This document shows, one piece after another, positions 1 to 8,865 of a stretch of 64,000 nucleotides of DNA. Positions within the stretch are counted from its first letter, which is position 1. Every line of letters starts with the position of its first letter. The notes under the pieces are model-generated. The model saw nothing but the letters and a program-made list of their open reading frames with translations. It made no database searches and was not told where the DNA came from. Position numbers and translations under genes: made by a program. The stretch is from an uncultured Lentibacter sp. (GTDB taxonomy: Bacteria > Pseudomonadota > Alphaproteobacteria > Rhodobacterales > Rhodobacteraceae), in assembly GCA_947497495.1 (NCBI GenBank), contig CANMGT010000003.1, positions 332,179 through 396,178 on the forward strand. The letters run 5' to 3'.

Positions 1-1
1 C

Positions 2-250
2 AACGAGGTGCTGGCGCGATGTGCGGCGCGCGGCGTCGAGCTCAAATGGTTCGGCGGTGCCGAGCCGACAGGCTTTACCAGCCGCTATGACAGCTGGCGA
101 TACGCGCCAAGCGCGCCGATGCCCAAGTCTGACCGGGTGCTTAAAGGCATCCTCGACATGCGCCTGCCACTGACCTTCAGCCTGCAAGACTGCGCCCTGA
201 TTGCCCAGATCATCAAAGCCGAAGTCAGCGCCGTCTTCCAATCGCGCTAA
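2..250 (+). CDS. DegT/DnrJ/EryC1/StrS-type aminotransferase, C-terminal fragment
   Basis: Only the last 82 codons are present and the frame is open from base 2, so the gene starts outside the window. The text WFGGAEPTGFTSRYDSW followed by LDMRLPLTFS and a final helix around IAQIIKAEV resembles the C-terminus of PLP-dependent DegT-family enzymes, which transfer amino groups to sugar or similar ketones. The PLP lysine region is not in the window, so the substrate cannot be judged. The next gene starts 174 bases later behind its own promoter, so this gene closes a separate transcription unit. Confidence 0.6.
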   Translation, partial: NEVLARCAARGVELKWFGGAEPTGFTSRYDSWRYAPSAPMPKSDRVLKGILDMRLPLTFSLQDCALIAQIIKAEVSAVFQSR

Positions 251-270
251 GCCCTTTCTTCTATTTCAAA

Positions 271-305
271 ATATCCCGGGGGGAGCGGGGGGCAGCGCCC
301 CCGCC
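271..305. repeat. GC-rich intergenic hairpin, possible terminator
   Basis: Bases 288-293 (GGGGGC) and 297-302 (GCCCCC) form a perfect 6-bp stem with a 3-base loop, preceded by TATCCCGGGGGGAG. Elements starting with this kind of text are common behind genes in Rhodobacteraceae (recalled, not searched). There is no T-run, so termination is only possible. Confidence 0.5.
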
Positions 306-360
306 GGGTCGTCCACCGCCGAAGGCGTCGGACGAAAAACCACGTCATCTCTCGAAACAG

Positions 361-389
361 TTGATCCGAATCGAGCACTCCGCTATTAA
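361..389 (+). promoter_or_regulatory. sigma-70-type promoter of the leucine operon
   Basis: A -35 box TTGATC (361-366) and a -10 box TATTAA (384-389) are separated by exactly 17 bases. The -10 lies 35 bases before the ivd start codon, and a palindrome begins two bases after it. This is inferred from box match and spacing. Confidence 0.55.
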
Positions 390-390
390 A

Positions 391-404
391 TGAACAACTG
401 TTCA
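391..404. promoter_or_regulatory. palindromic operator TGAACA-AC-TGTTCA before ivd
   Basis: Two perfect 6-base arms flank a 2-base spacer, with partial symmetry continuing into the flanks. The site sits at the expected transcription start, the classic position for a repressor. TetR-type and MerR-type (LiuR) regulators control leucine genes in proteobacteria. A MerR protein would normally bind between -35 and -10, so the position favours a TetR-like repressor. No regulator gene is adjacent in this window. Confidence 0.5.
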
Positions 405-424
405 ATAAATCGGGAGAAAAGCTC

Positions 425-1588
425 ATGTTCATGGGATCAATGAAGTTTGATTTGGGTGAGGATGTCACCGCGCTGCAAGATATGGTGCATCGCTGGGCGC
501 AAGAACGCGTCAAGCCTATGGCCGCAGAAATCGACACCAAGAACGAGTTTCCTAACGAGCTTTGGAAAGAGATGGGCGACTTGGGCCTCTTGGGCATCAC
601 AACACCCGAGGAATACGGCGGTGCGGGCATGTCCTACCTCGCGCATGTTATTGCGGTTGAAGAAATCGCCCGCGCCTCGGCTTCCGTCAGCCTCTCTTAC
701 GGCGCGCATTCCAACCTTTGCGTCAACCAGATCAAGCTCAACGGCACCCACGAGCAAAAGCAGCAATACCTGCCCAAACTGATTTCGGGCGAACACGTCG
801 GCGCTTTGGCCATGTCCGAACCCTCCGCAGGCTCTGACGTTGTCTCGATGAAGCTGCGCGCCGAGAAGCGCAATGACCGCTTCGTGCTCAACGGCTCCAA
901 ATACTGGATCACCAACGGCCCTGACGCCGACACGCTTGTTGTCTATGCCAAGACAGATCCAGACGCAGGCCCCAAGGGCATCACTGCGTTTATCGTCGAA
1001 AAGTCGATGAAAGGCTTCTCCACAAGCCCGCATTTTGACAAGCTCGGCATGCGTGGCTCAAACACCGCCGAGCTGGTGTTTGAAGACGTCGAAGTGCCGT
1101 TCGAGAACATCCTTGGTGAAGAGGGCAAAGGTGTGCGCGTGCTCATGGGCGGGCTTGACTACGAGCGCGTCGTGCTCGCAGGCATCGGCACCGGCATCAT
1201 GGCGGCCTGCATGGACGAGGTCATGCCCTACATGGCCGAGCGCAAGCAGTTCGGCCAGCCGATCGGCACTTTCCAGCTGATGCAGGGCAAGATCGCGGAT
1301 ATGTATACCAAGATGAACTCGGCCCGCGCCTACGTTTACGAGGCCGCGCGTGCCTGTGATCGCGGCGAGATCACCCGTCAGGATGCAGCTGCCTGCTGTC
1401 TCTATGCTTCTGAGGAGGCGATGGTTGTTGCCCACCAGGCCGTGCAGGCCTTCGGCGGCGCGGGCTTCCTCTCTGACAACCCCTGTGGCCGCATCTTCCG
1501 CGACGCCAAGCTGATGGAAATCGGCGCTGGCACCTCTGAGATCCGCCGGATGTTGATTGGGCGCGAACTTGTGAACATGCATCTCTGA
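425..1588 (+). CDS. ivd: isovaleryl-CoA dehydrogenase
   Basis: This 387-residue acyl-CoA dehydrogenase would oxidise isovaleryl-CoA to 3-methylcrotonyl-CoA using FAD, passing electrons to ETF. Family signatures are visible: [11 protein letters not shown] near 129-139, WITNG near 161-165, and QAFGGAGF plus [14 protein letters not shown] at the C-terminus. The glutamate in GLDYER (about E247) matches the catalytic base of isovaleryl-CoA dehydrogenases, which lies in this loop rather than near residue 376 as in short-chain homologues. The start at 425 follows GGGAGAAAA with good spacing; internal ATGs at 431 and 440 are possible. It leads the operon, and its stop overlaps the next start (TGATG). 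Confidence 0.93.
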   Translation: MFMGSMKFDLGEDVTALQDMVHRWAQERVKPMAAEIDTKNEFPNELWKEMGDLGLLGITTPEEYGGAGMSYLAHVIAVEEIARASASVSLSYGAHSNLCVNQIKLNGTHEQKQQYLPKLISGEHVGALAMSEPSAGSDVVSMKLRAEKRNDRFVLNGSKYWITNGPDADTLVVYAKTDPDAGPKGITAFIVEKSMKGFSTSPHFDKLGMRGSNTAELVFEDVEVPFENILGEEGKGVRVLMGGLDYERVVLAGIGTGIMAACMDEVMPYMAERKQFGQPIGTFQLMQGKIADMYTKMNSARAYVYEAARACDRGEITRQDAAACCLYASEEAMVVAHQAVQAFGGAGFLSDNPCGRIFRDAKLMEIGAGTSEIRRMLIGRELVNMHL

Positions 1589-3108
1589 TGCTGACACGCG
1601 CCGCGACATATGAAGAGGTGAGGAGAGGCTTTGACTGGGCCATTCCCGCACGTCTGAATATGGCGGCGCAGACCTTGGCGCACCCGCCTGAACAGGTCGC
1701 GATCCTTGATCTTTCGGCGGGGCGGCACGAAGTCACTTACGGCGAACTGGCTGACATGGCCGGGCGCTTGGCCTTTGCCTTGTCAAGCCGTGTGCGCCGC
1801 GGCGATCGTGTCGGCGTGCTGTTCTCCCAAGACGCGTGGTGCGCCGCGGCGCATATCGCGATCTGGAAAATCGGCGCCATTTCCGTGCCGCTGTTCAAGC
1901 TCTTCAAACGCGACGCTTTGGACAGCCGGATCAGCGACAGCGGGCTAGAGCTGGTCGTGACAGACGCCGAAGGCGCGGCGATGCTGGGTGATCTGGCCGA
2001 AGCCGTCTTGCCCTATGATTTGCCTGCGGGCGATGTGCCGATGGCGGACACGGCCAGCGAAGAGCCTGCTGTGCTGATCTATACCTCTGGCACCACAGGC
2101 AAACCGAAAGGGGCGCTTCACGCGCACCGGATGCTGACAGGGCATCTCCCCGGTGTCGAGTTGAGCCATGATTTCCTTGGTCAGGAGGGCGATGTGCTCT
2201 GGACACCCGCCGACTGGGCGTGGATCGGCGGGTTGTTTGACGTGTTGATGCCGGGCCTTGCGCTTGGCGTGCCTGTGGTCGCCGCGCGGTTGCCAAAATT
2301 CGCGGCCAAAGAGGCGGCGCGCATCTGCCAAGAAGGCGGCGTGCGCAACGTGTTTTTCCCGCCAACAGCTTTGCGGATGCTCAAGGCCGCAGACCAGAGC
2401 ATCGCTGGCTTGCGCTCGGTTGCTTCGGGCGGCGAGCCTTTGGGCGCAGAAATGCTGGCTTGGGGGCGCAGCGCTTTTGGCGTCAGCATCAACGAGTTTT
2501 ACGGCCAGACCGAGTGCAACATGTGCGTGTCCTCCTGCGGGGCGTTGTTTGAGCCATTGGGCGGCGCCACGGGCAAGGCTGTGCCCGGTTTTGATGTCGC
2601 CGTGATCGACGAGGCGGGCAAGGCGACTGCCGCGGAAGGCGATATCGCCGTAAAACGCGGTGCAGCGAGCATGATGCTGGAATACTGGGGCAATCCTGTG
2701 GCCACCGGAGAAAAGTTTCGCGGCGACTGGCTGCTCACGGGCGATAAGGGCGTGATGGAGGGCGATGTCATCCGTTTTGTCGGCCGCGAGGACGATGTGA
2801 TCAGCTCTGGCGGCTACCGGATCGGCCCCGCCGAGATCGAAGATTGCCTGATGACGCATCCTGCCGTGGCCACTGTCGGCGTTGTCGGCAAGCCCGACGC
2901 GCTGCGCCATGAGATCGTCAAGGCTTACGTTGTCCTCAAAGACGGGGCCAAGGCCACGGAGGCCGAGTTGCAAGACTGGGTCAAGGCGCGGCTGGCAAGC
3001 TACAGCTACCCGCGCGAGATCGCGTTTCTGGACGCGCTGCCGATGACAGTGACCGGCAAGGTGATCCGCAAGGAACTTAAGGCCCGCGCTACAGGAGAGA
3101 GCGCATGA
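1588..3108 (+). CDS. AMP-forming acyl-CoA synthetase
   Basis: This 506-residue adenylate-forming enzyme would activate a carboxylic acid to its CoA thioester via an acyl-AMP. The P-loop YTSGTTGKPKGALHAHR, TPADWAWIGG, the A5 motif YGQTECN, the hinge region LLTGDKG...GREDD, GYRIGPAEIE and the C-terminal TGKVIRKEL with its catalytic lysine are all present. The ADWAWIGG text resembles the acetyl-/medium-chain synthetase branch. Its place between ivd and mccB suggests it activates isovalerate, methylcrotonate or the acetoacetate released by the pathway; which one is inference. Start and stop both overlap neighbours, indicating translational coupling. Confidence 0.85.
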   Translation: MLTRAATYEEVRRGFDWAIPARLNMAAQTLAHPPEQVAILDLSAGRHEVTYGELADMAGRLAFALSSRVRRGDRVGVLFSQDAWCAAAHIAIWKIGAISVPLFKLFKRDALDSRISDSGLELVVTDAEGAAMLGDLAEAVLPYDLPAGDVPMADTASEEPAVLIYTSGTTGKPKGALHAHRMLTGHLPGVELSHDFLGQEGDVLWTPADWAWIGGLFDVLMPGLALGVPVVAARLPKFAAKEAARICQEGGVRNVFFPPTALRMLKAADQSIAGLRSVASGGEPLGAEMLAWGRSAFGVSINEFYGQTECNMCVSSCGALFEPLGGATGKAVPGFDVAVIDEAGKATAAEGDIAVKRGAASMMLEYWGNPVATGEKFRGDWLLTGDKGVMEGDVIRFVGREDDVISSGGYRIGPAEIEDCLMTHPAVATVGVVGKPDALRHEIVKAYVVLKDGAKATEAELQDWVKARLASYSYPREIAFLDALPMTVTGKVIRKELKARATGESA

Positions 3109-3686
3109 GGGCTGTGCTGGCATATGCGTTTTGTGCGGGGGCCGCGCTGGCCCAAACGCCAGTTGAGCGGCTTGAGACCTTGCCAGACTTCGCGAGCTGC
3201 AAGGATGGCGAGATTGCGCAGTTCGAGCGCGACCTCGCCCGCGCGCGCTCAACGAGCTATCAGGGGCTTGCGCCGCATCTGGATGTGCGCGGCATCGACG
3301 TTTGCGGCGTTGGCGGGATCATCTTATGCGACCGCACCGAAGCCCCTTTGCCCTGCCAGCACATGTTGGCCGACAAGCAGGAAGCCCTGCGCGGCCAGAT
3401 TTTGCAAACGCTGCCCGCGCCAGAGGCTGCGGCATCAACAGGCGGGCTTTACGGCGCTGTCTGGGCCTTGGCCAAGGGCAGCTCGGCGGGCGACGACTGC
3501 GCAGGCGCAACACCCGTGATGCAAGCCTGGTGCGAAGCGCGCGAGGCCACACGCCGTGTCGAGATGGCCGTGCTGGCCTACCAGCTTGCGCGGGAAGGCG
3601 GCGACATGGCCTCGGCCTTCGAGCTGGGCTGGGCACAAGTGCCAGCCCCTGTGCGGCCAAAAGCCCGCGAGGCGCACACACCATGA
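3105..3686 (+). CDS. exported Cys-containing protein of unknown function
   Basis: This is a 193-residue protein with an apparent Sec signal peptide (hydrophobic core about 2-14, likely cut after ALA near 16). The mature part has seven cysteines (in SCKDG, DVCGVGG, LCDRT, PCQHM, DDCAG and AWCEA regions), consistent with periplasmic disulfides. No known domain was recognised. The ATGA overlap with the synthetase gene puts it firmly in the leucine operon, but nothing in it suggests a catabolic role. Confidence 0.6.
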   Translation: MRAVLAYAFCAGAALAQTPVERLETLPDFASCKDGEIAQFERDLARARSTSYQGLAPHLDVRGIDVCGVGGIILCDRTEAPLPCQHMLADKQEALRGQILQTLPAPEAAASTGGLYGAVWALAKGSSAGDDCAGATPVMQAWCEAREATRRVEMAVLAYQLAREGGDMASAFELGWAQVPAPVRPKAREAHTP

Positions 3687-3726
3687 TATTCAGACCATTC
3701 CGGAAATTGTCCAAATTGGAGACAGC

Positions 3727-5331
3727 ATGAAACTGCAATCCCAAGCGATCCCGACCAGTGAACAGTTCAAGGCCAACGTTGAAGGGCATGAAGAAGCCCT
3801 GCGCGTGGTGCAGGAGGCGGCCGAAGCGGCGGCGCTGGGTGGCGGGGAGCGCTCGCGCGAGCGCCATCTCAGCCGCGGCAAGATGCTGCCCAGAGATCGC
3901 GTTGCGAACCTGCTTGATGCGGGCAGCCCCTTTCTTGAGGTCGGCGCCACGGCGGCACATGGCATGTATGACAACGCGGCCCCAGCAGCGGGTGTGATCG
4001 CGGGGATCGGCCTTGTCAGCGGGCAGGAGTGTATGATCGTCTGCAATGACGCCACCGTCAAAGGCGGCACGTATTTCCCGATGACCGTGAAGAAACACCT
4101 GCGCGCGCAGGAGATCGCGGAAGAGAACATGCTGCCCTGTATCTACCTTGTAGACAGCGGCGGCGCGAACCTGCCCCAGCAGGATGAAGTCTTTCCCGAT
4201 CGTGACCACTTTGGCCGGATTTTCTTTAACCAAGCCAATATGAGCGCCAAGGGCATTCCGCAGATCGCCGTTGTTATGGGCTCTTGCACGGCGGGCGGCG
4301 CTTATGTGCCTGCGATGTCTGATGTGACCATCATCGTGAAGGAACAGGGGACGATCTTTTTGGCGGGGCCACCTCTTGTGAAGGCCGCGACGGGCGAGGT
4401 CGTGACGGCGGAAGACCTTGGCGGCGGCGATGTGCACACGCGCCTCTCGGGTGTGGCCGACTACTTGGCCGAAGATGACGCCCATGCTTTGGCGCTTGCA
4501 CGCCGTGCTGTGGAGCATCTGAACCGCCAAAAGCCGCTGACAGTGGACTGGCGTAGCAACGAAGAGCCGGCCTACGACCCTGCAGAGATATTTGGTGTCG
4601 TGCCTGCCGACTTGCGCACGCCCTACGACATTCGAGAGGTTATCGCGCGGCTGGTGGACGGCTCGCGCTTTGACGAGTTCAAGCCGCGCTATGGCGAGAC
4701 GCTGGTGACAGGGTTTGCCCATGTCAAAGGCTGCCCTGTCGGGATTGTCGCCAACAACGGTGTGTTGTTCAGTGAGGCCGCCCAGAAGGGTGCGCATTTC
4801 ATCGAGCTGTGCAGCCAGCGCAAGATCCCGCTGGTGTTCTTGCAAAACATCACAGGCTTCATGGTAGGCCGCAAGTATGAGAACGAAGGCATCGCACGCC
4901 ACGGCGCCAAGATGGTGACGGCTGTGGCCAGCACCAAGGTGCCGAAAGTCACCATGCTTGTCGGCGGCTCCTTCGGGGCGGGCAACTACGGCATGGCAGG
5001 GCGGGCTTACAGCCCACGTTTCCTGTGGACATGGCCCAACAGCCGCATTTCTGTGATGGGCGGCGAGCAAGCGGCGGGCGTTCTGGCGACCGTCAAGCGC
5101 GACGGAATCGAGCGTAAGGGCGAGGCATGGTCAGCCGAAGACGAAGCCAAGTTCAAACAGCCAACGATTGATATGTTCGAAAAACAAAGCCACCCGCTCT
5201 ATGCCAGCGCGCGGCTGTGGGACGACGGCATCATTGACCCGCGCAAGAGCCGCGAAGTGCTGGCCCTGAGCCTGCGCGCAGCCCTCAACGCGCCGATTGA
5301 AGACACACGCTTTGGCGTGTTTAGGATGTGA
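3727..5331 (+). CDS. mccB: 3-methylcrotonyl-CoA carboxylase, beta (carboxyltransferase) subunit
   Basis: At 534 residues, this is the carboxyltransferase half of MCC, which moves CO2 from carboxybiotin to 3-methylcrotonyl-CoA, giving 3-methylglutaconyl-CoA. Crotonase-fold motifs are clear: [43 protein letters not shown] and, in the C-domain, [18 protein letters not shown] with [18 protein letters not shown]. The frame stays open upstream of 3727, but that start has a GGAG at 3718-3721 and gives the family length. Its biotin-bearing partner mccA lies three genes downstream rather than adjacent. Confidence 0.95.
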   Translation: MKLQSQAIPTSEQFKANVEGHEEALRVVQEAAEAAALGGGERSRERHLSRGKMLPRDRVANLLDAGSPFLEVGATAAHGMYDNAAPAAGVIAGIGLVSGQECMIVCNDATVKGGTYFPMTVKKHLRAQEIAEENMLPCIYLVDSGGANLPQQDEVFPDRDHFGRIFFNQANMSAKGIPQIAVVMGSCTAGGAYVPAMSDVTIIVKEQGTIFLAGPPLVKAATGEVVTAEDLGGGDVHTRLSGVADYLAEDDAHALALARRAVEHLNRQKPLTVDWRSNEEPAYDPAEIFGVVPADLRTPYDIREVIARLVDGSRFDEFKPRYGETLVTGFAHVKGCPVGIVANNGVLFSEAAQKGAHFIELCSQRKIPLVFLQNITGFMVGRKYENEGIARHGAKMVTAVASTKVPKVTMLVGGSFGAGNYGMAGRAYSPRFLWTWPNSRISVMGGEQAAGVLATVKRDGIERKGEAWSAEDEAKFKQPTIDMFEKQSHPLYASARLWDDGIIDPRKSREVLALSLRAALNAPIEDTRFGVFRM

Positions 5332-5777
5332 GGCCGTTTTGGAGAAACGTCCTTATCGGCTGGCTTCTTGTTATGGGGCTTTGGGCCAGCACCGCGCAGA
5401 TGTTCGACAAGACTGTTGGCAAAGAGGGGCTGTGTAACGTGGGCTATGTTTATGACGGCGACACGGTTGCCTTGCGCTGTGGCGACAAAGAACAAACCGC
5501 GCGTTTGGTGGGCTTTGATACGCCTGAAACCAAAAAGCCCATGTGCGAGGCGGAGCGGGTGCTTGGCAACAAGGCGACGCTGCGGTTGCGCGGGCTTTTG
5601 GCAAACGGTGCTGCCAGCTACCGCTCGCAGGGCTATGACAAATATGGCCGCGAGCTGATTGTGCTCAAGGTGGACGGTGTGGATGTGGCCGAGACTTTGG
5701 TGCGCGAGGGGTTGGCTGTGGCCTACACGGGCGGGAGCCGGATCAGCTGGTGTGCGAAGCTGGGAGGGGGCGAATGA
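5328..5777 (+). CDS. exported thermonuclease-like (SNase) protein
   Basis: The protein has 149 residues with an N-terminal hydrophobic segment (about 8-23) that could be a signal peptide or anchor. The SNase core is visible as [22 protein letters not shown] and [12 protein letters not shown], matching the Asp/Arg/Glu pattern of calcium-dependent nucleases. It starts at GTG 5328, overlapping the mccB stop (GTGA). The C-terminal helix usual in SNase proteins is missing: the stop follows WCAKLGGGE. Another frame continues into a helix-like stretch ([19 protein letters not shown]), so a small frameshift near 5770 is possible. Confidence 0.7.
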   Translation: MRPFWRNVLIGWLLVMGLWASTAQMFDKTVGKEGLCNVGYVYDGDTVALRCGDKEQTARLVGFDTPETKKPMCEAERVLGNKATLRLRGLLANGAASYRSQGYDKYGRELIVLKVDGVDVAETLVREGLAVAYTGGSRISWCAKLGGGE

Positions 5778-5848
5778 GTATTTGTATCAAGAAAAAGCCA
5801 GATTGGCAGAGCAACCGGAACGGGCAGCGCAAGAGGAGAGCGGCATGA
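5774..5848 (+). CDS. 24-residue basic micro-ORF with ATGA overlaps at both ends
   Basis: ATG 5774 overlaps the stop of the nuclease gene and its TGA (5846-5848) overlaps the ATG of the ASCH gene, so it would tile the gap exactly. It encodes [12 protein letters not shown] and then a basic tail ending in QRKRRAA. It could be a coupling peptide, a real microprotein, or an accident of a decayed nuclease C-terminus. No strong ribosome site precedes it, so translation would rely on re-initiation. Confidence 0.3.
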   Translation: MSICIKKKPDWQSNRNGQRKRRAA

Positions 5849-6270
5849 AGAGCTTGCAAGAGATCATAGATGCCAACCCCGAAGCTGAGACCTTCCGGTT
5901 TGGTGACAGCAAGAAACTCTGTGACGAGATTTTGGCGCTTGTGCGCGCAGGCAAGAAGACGGCCACCTGTGAAGCGCTGGGCGTATACGGCAAGGGCGGC
6001 GACGAGATGCCCCAAGTGGGCCGTCGCGACGTGGCGCTTGAGTGGGACGGGCGGCCAGCAGTCATGCTGGAGACGGTCGAAGTCACCACACGGCGCTTTA
6101 GTGATATGGACGCAGAATTTGTCGCAGCACAGGGCGAGTTTCGCGACTTGAAACACTGGCAAAAGGGTTATGAAGCCTATTTTGCCCGCAACGGAGGGTT
6201 TGACCCTGACATGGAGCTGATGTGTGAGCGGTTCCGCGTGGTAGAGGATTTTGGAGGAAGCAATGTTTGA
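5845..6270 (+). CDS. ASCH-domain protein
   Basis: This 141-residue protein has the ASCH pattern: FRFGDSKKLCDEILALVRAGKKTATCEAL at the N-terminus (a Lys-containing loop), then ALEWDGRPAVMLETVEVTT and a C-terminal part with FRDLKHWQKGYEAYF. ASCH is a small PUA-like beta-barrel thought to bind RNA, and some members hydrolyse modified nucleosides. Start 5845 is set by AAGAGGAGAG at 5831-5840. It ends eight bases into mccA. Its presence in a leucine operon is unexplained. Confidence 0.75.
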   Translation: MKSLQEIIDANPEAETFRFGDSKKLCDEILALVRAGKKTATCEALGVYGKGGDEMPQVGRRDVALEWDGRPAVMLETVEVTTRRFSDMDAEFVAAQGEFRDLKHWQKGYEAYFARNGGFDPDMELMCERFRVVEDFGGSNV

Positions 6271-8212
6271 TAAGATACTGATCGCCAACAGGGGCGAGAT
6301 CGCCTGTCGGGTTATCGAGAGTGCGCGTGGCTTGGGCGTTAAGACGGTTGCGGTGTTCTCGGACGCTGACCGCGCCAGCAAGCATGTGGCGCTGGCTGAC
6401 GAGGCTGTGCACATAGGCGGCAACGCGCCCGCGGAGAGTTACCTGAAGGGGGATGTGATCATTGCTGCTGCTCAGGCCACTGGCGCGCAGGCGATCCATC
6501 CGGGCTATGGCTTTCTCAGCGAGAACCCCGATTTTGTGGATGCTGTCGAGGCGGCGGGGCTTACGTTTATCGGCCCGTCAGCGGATGCGATCCGCGCGAT
6601 GGGCCTCAAGGACGCGGCCAAGGTGCTGATGGAGAAGGCGGGCGTGCCCGTCGTTCCCGGCTATCACGGCAAGAACCAGGAGCCCGAGCACCTGTCAGGC
6701 GCCGCTGACGCAATCGGCTATCCGGTTCTGATCAAGGCCGTAGCGGGAGGCGGCGGTAAGGGCATGCGGCTTGTCGAGACGGCGTCCGAGTTTATGGACA
6801 TGCTGGAGAGCGCCAAGAGCGAGGCCAAGACAGCCTTTGGCAACGAGGATGTGCTGATCGAAAAGTTCGTCAGCCAGCCGCGGCATATCGAGGTGCAAGT
6901 CTTTGGCGACGGCAAGACAGCGGTGCATCTCTTTGAGCGCGACTGTTCGTTGCAGCGGCGCCACCAGAAAGTCATCGAGGAAGCGCCAGCGCCGGGCATG
7001 ACCGAAGAGATGCGCCACGCCATGGGCGATGCGGGCGTGAAAGCCGCAGAGGCCATCGGCTATAAGGGCGCCGGAACTGTCGAGTTTATCGTTGATGGCT
7101 CTCAGGGGCTGAGGCCTGACGGCTTCTGGTTTATGGAGATGAACACACGGCTGCAAGTCGAGCACCCCGTAACCGAGGCCATCACTGGCGTTGATCTGGT
7201 TGAGTGGCAGTTGAGGGTGGCTTCAGGCGAAGCGCTGCCCAAGCGGCAAGACGAGCTTAGCATCAATGGCCATGCCTTTGAGAGCCGTCTTTATGCGGAA
7301 GACGTGCCCAAGGGCTTTCTGCCGGCCACAGGCACGCTGGAGCGGCTGAAGTTTCCCGAAGGGGCGCGCAGCGACAGTGGCGTGCGCCAAGGCGACAGCA
7401 TCAGCCCGCATTACGACCCGATGATCGCCAAGATCATCACCCACGGGCCAAGCCGCGAAGTGGCGCTGAGCCGGATGGCGGCAGCCTTGGAGCAAACTCA
7501 GGTGGGCGGCACTGTCACCAACCTCGGCTTCCTCGGGGCGCTCTGCGCACATGGGGGCTTTGCCAAGGGCGAGGTCGACACGGGGCTGATTGGCCGCGAC
7601 ATCGACAGTCTTGTCGACGCGCCCGAGCCGACTGATGCTGACGTGGCACTGGCTTCCTTGGCGGCGCTGGGTGTGCTCGACACAGCTTGGGACACTGGCT
7701 TTGGCCTCTGGAGCGCGATGCAGCGCCAAGTTGCCCTGCGCTTTGGCGAGGAGGAGACAACGGCTGTTGTGCTCAGCCTTGGGCCTGACGCGCATGACGT
7801 GCGCCTTGGGGAGGCTACGTTGCAAGCGCGCCGAGTTGGCGGGCGCTGGTGGGTGGCGGGCATGCCTGCGCCTGAGGTAGCGGTAAGTGGCGCCAAAGTC
7901 TTTGTCTTTGCGCAATACGGCCTCGCGTTTGACGTGGTTGACCCGCTGGCGCGCGATGTGAGCGCCGCTGGTGGCGGTGGCTTGATTGAAGCGCCGATGC
8001 CCGGCCTTGTGAAGGCTGTCTTTGCCGAGGTCGGCCAGCAGGTGAAAGCCGGAGACAGGCTGGCGATTCTGGAAGCGATGAAGATGGAACATGCGCTTCT
8101 GGCCGCCCGTGACGGGGTGATCGCGGAGGTGCTGACAGAGGCGGGCGCGCAGGTTGAAGCCGGAGCCGCCCTCGTGCGCCTTGAGGAAGAAGAGGATGAG
8201 GCCGCGGCATGA
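6263..8212 (+). CDS. mccA: 3-methylcrotonyl-CoA carboxylase, alpha (biotin) subunit
   Basis: At 649 residues it combines biotin carboxylase and biotin carrier. The N-terminus reads [14 protein letters not shown], followed by [10 protein letters not shown], the ATP-grasp loop [32 protein letters not shown] and [20 protein letters not shown]. The carrier domain ends with ILEAMKMEHAL, lysine 607 being the predicted biotinylation site. It carboxylates biotin with ATP and bicarbonate and works with MccB; BirA, encoded at 31052, would attach the biotin. GGAGGAA at 6253-6259 selects ATG 6263 over the in-frame TTG at 6251. Confidence 0.95.
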   Translation: MFDKILIANRGEIACRVIESARGLGVKTVAVFSDADRASKHVALADEAVHIGGNAPAESYLKGDVIIAAAQATGAQAIHPGYGFLSENPDFVDAVEAAGLTFIGPSADAIRAMGLKDAAKVLMEKAGVPVVPGYHGKNQEPEHLSGAADAIGYPVLIKAVAGGGGKGMRLVETASEFMDMLESAKSEAKTAFGNEDVLIEKFVSQPRHIEVQVFGDGKTAVHLFERDCSLQRRHQKVIEEAPAPGMTEEMRHAMGDAGVKAAEAIGYKGAGTVEFIVDGSQGLRPDGFWFMEMNTRLQVEHPVTEAITGVDLVEWQLRVASGEALPKRQDELSINGHAFESRLYAEDVPKGFLPATGTLERLKFPEGARSDSGVRQGDSISPHYDPMIAKIITHGPSREVALSRMAAALEQTQVGGTVTNLGFLGALCAHGGFAKGEVDTGLIGRDIDSLVDAPEPTDADVALASLAALGVLDTAWDTGFGLWSAMQRQVALRFGEEETTAVVLSLGPDAHDVRLGEATLQARRVGGRWWVAGMPAPEVAVSGAKVFVFAQYGLAFDVVDPLARDVSAAGGGGLIEAPMPGLVKAVFAEVGQQVKAGDRLAILEAMKMEHALLAARDGVIAEVLTEAGAQVEAGAALVRLEEEEDEAAA

Positions 8213-8865
8213 CGCCCGTCCTAACCGCCTTTCAAGACAGCGTTTATAGCTGGTGCGCGAAAGCGGGGCTGGCGGCGAAGGGTCTGGACTACGTCTATGA
8301 GGAGCTAGACCCGTTTGACGCCAGCGGCCAAGAGCAGCTTGCGGGGCGGCACCCGTTTGGCCGTGTGCCTGTGCTGAGCCATGACGGCTTCACGGTTTAC
8401 GAGACTTTGGCCATTCTCACATACATTGATCAGGCCTTTGACGGGCCAAGCTTGATGCCGCAAGGCACCAAGGCCCAAGCGCGGGCTTTGCAAGTCTGCG
8501 AGATGGTCGGGGCCTATGTCTATTGGCCCTGCGTGCGGCAGGTTTTCTCGCACGGGGCCTATCTGCCCATGAGGGGAGAGGCGTGTGAGCCGTCGGAGGT
8601 CGAAGTGGGCCTCACGGCGGCAAAGCCAGCTTTGGCCGCACTGGAGGACATCGCACAGGAGGGGCTTGTGCTGGATGGTGCGGCTCTGACGGTTGCAGAG
8701 CTGATGTTAGCCCCTATGCTGCGGTATTTCACGGCGCCTCAACAAGGCGCGGCGGCGCTACAGGCCTTTCCGGCCCTTGGCAGGCTGTTAAGCTGGGCTG
8801 AAACCCGGCCAGCCTTTGCCTCAACGCGCCCCAAGATGCTTGATAAAGCGGGAGAATGCGCATGA
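8209..8865 (+). CDS. glutathione S-transferase-fold protein
   Basis: This 218-residue protein has a thioredoxin-like N-domain with HPFGRVPVLSHDGFTVYETLAILTYID, the cis-Pro and Glu/Thr glutathione-contact pattern of GSTs, followed by an all-helical domain. Near the start is SVYSWCAKAGL, where Ser or Cys could serve as the catalytic residue. The start overlaps the mccA stop (ATGA). The substrate is unknown; it may handle electrophilic enoyl intermediates (inference only). Confidence 0.78.
   Translation: MTPVLTAFQDSVYSWCAKAGLAAKGLDYVYEELDPFDASGQEQLAGRHPFGRVPVLSHDGFTVYETLAILTYIDQAFDGPSLMPQGTKAQARALQVCEMVGAYVYWPCVRQVFSHGAYLPMRGEACEPSEVEVGLTAAKPALAALEDIAQEGLVLDGAALTVAELMLAPMLRYFTAPQQGAAALQAFPALGRLLSWAETRPAFASTRPKMLDKAGECA

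Noticed and set aside
3319..5070. A 583-codon minus-strand open frame opposite mccB
   Set aside because: It lies antisense to mccB, is low-complexity in composition and lacks a ribosome site.
6251..6262. Upstream TTG start of mccA
   Set aside because: The strong GGAGGAA would be inside the coding sequence; ATG 6263 matches the family N-terminus.
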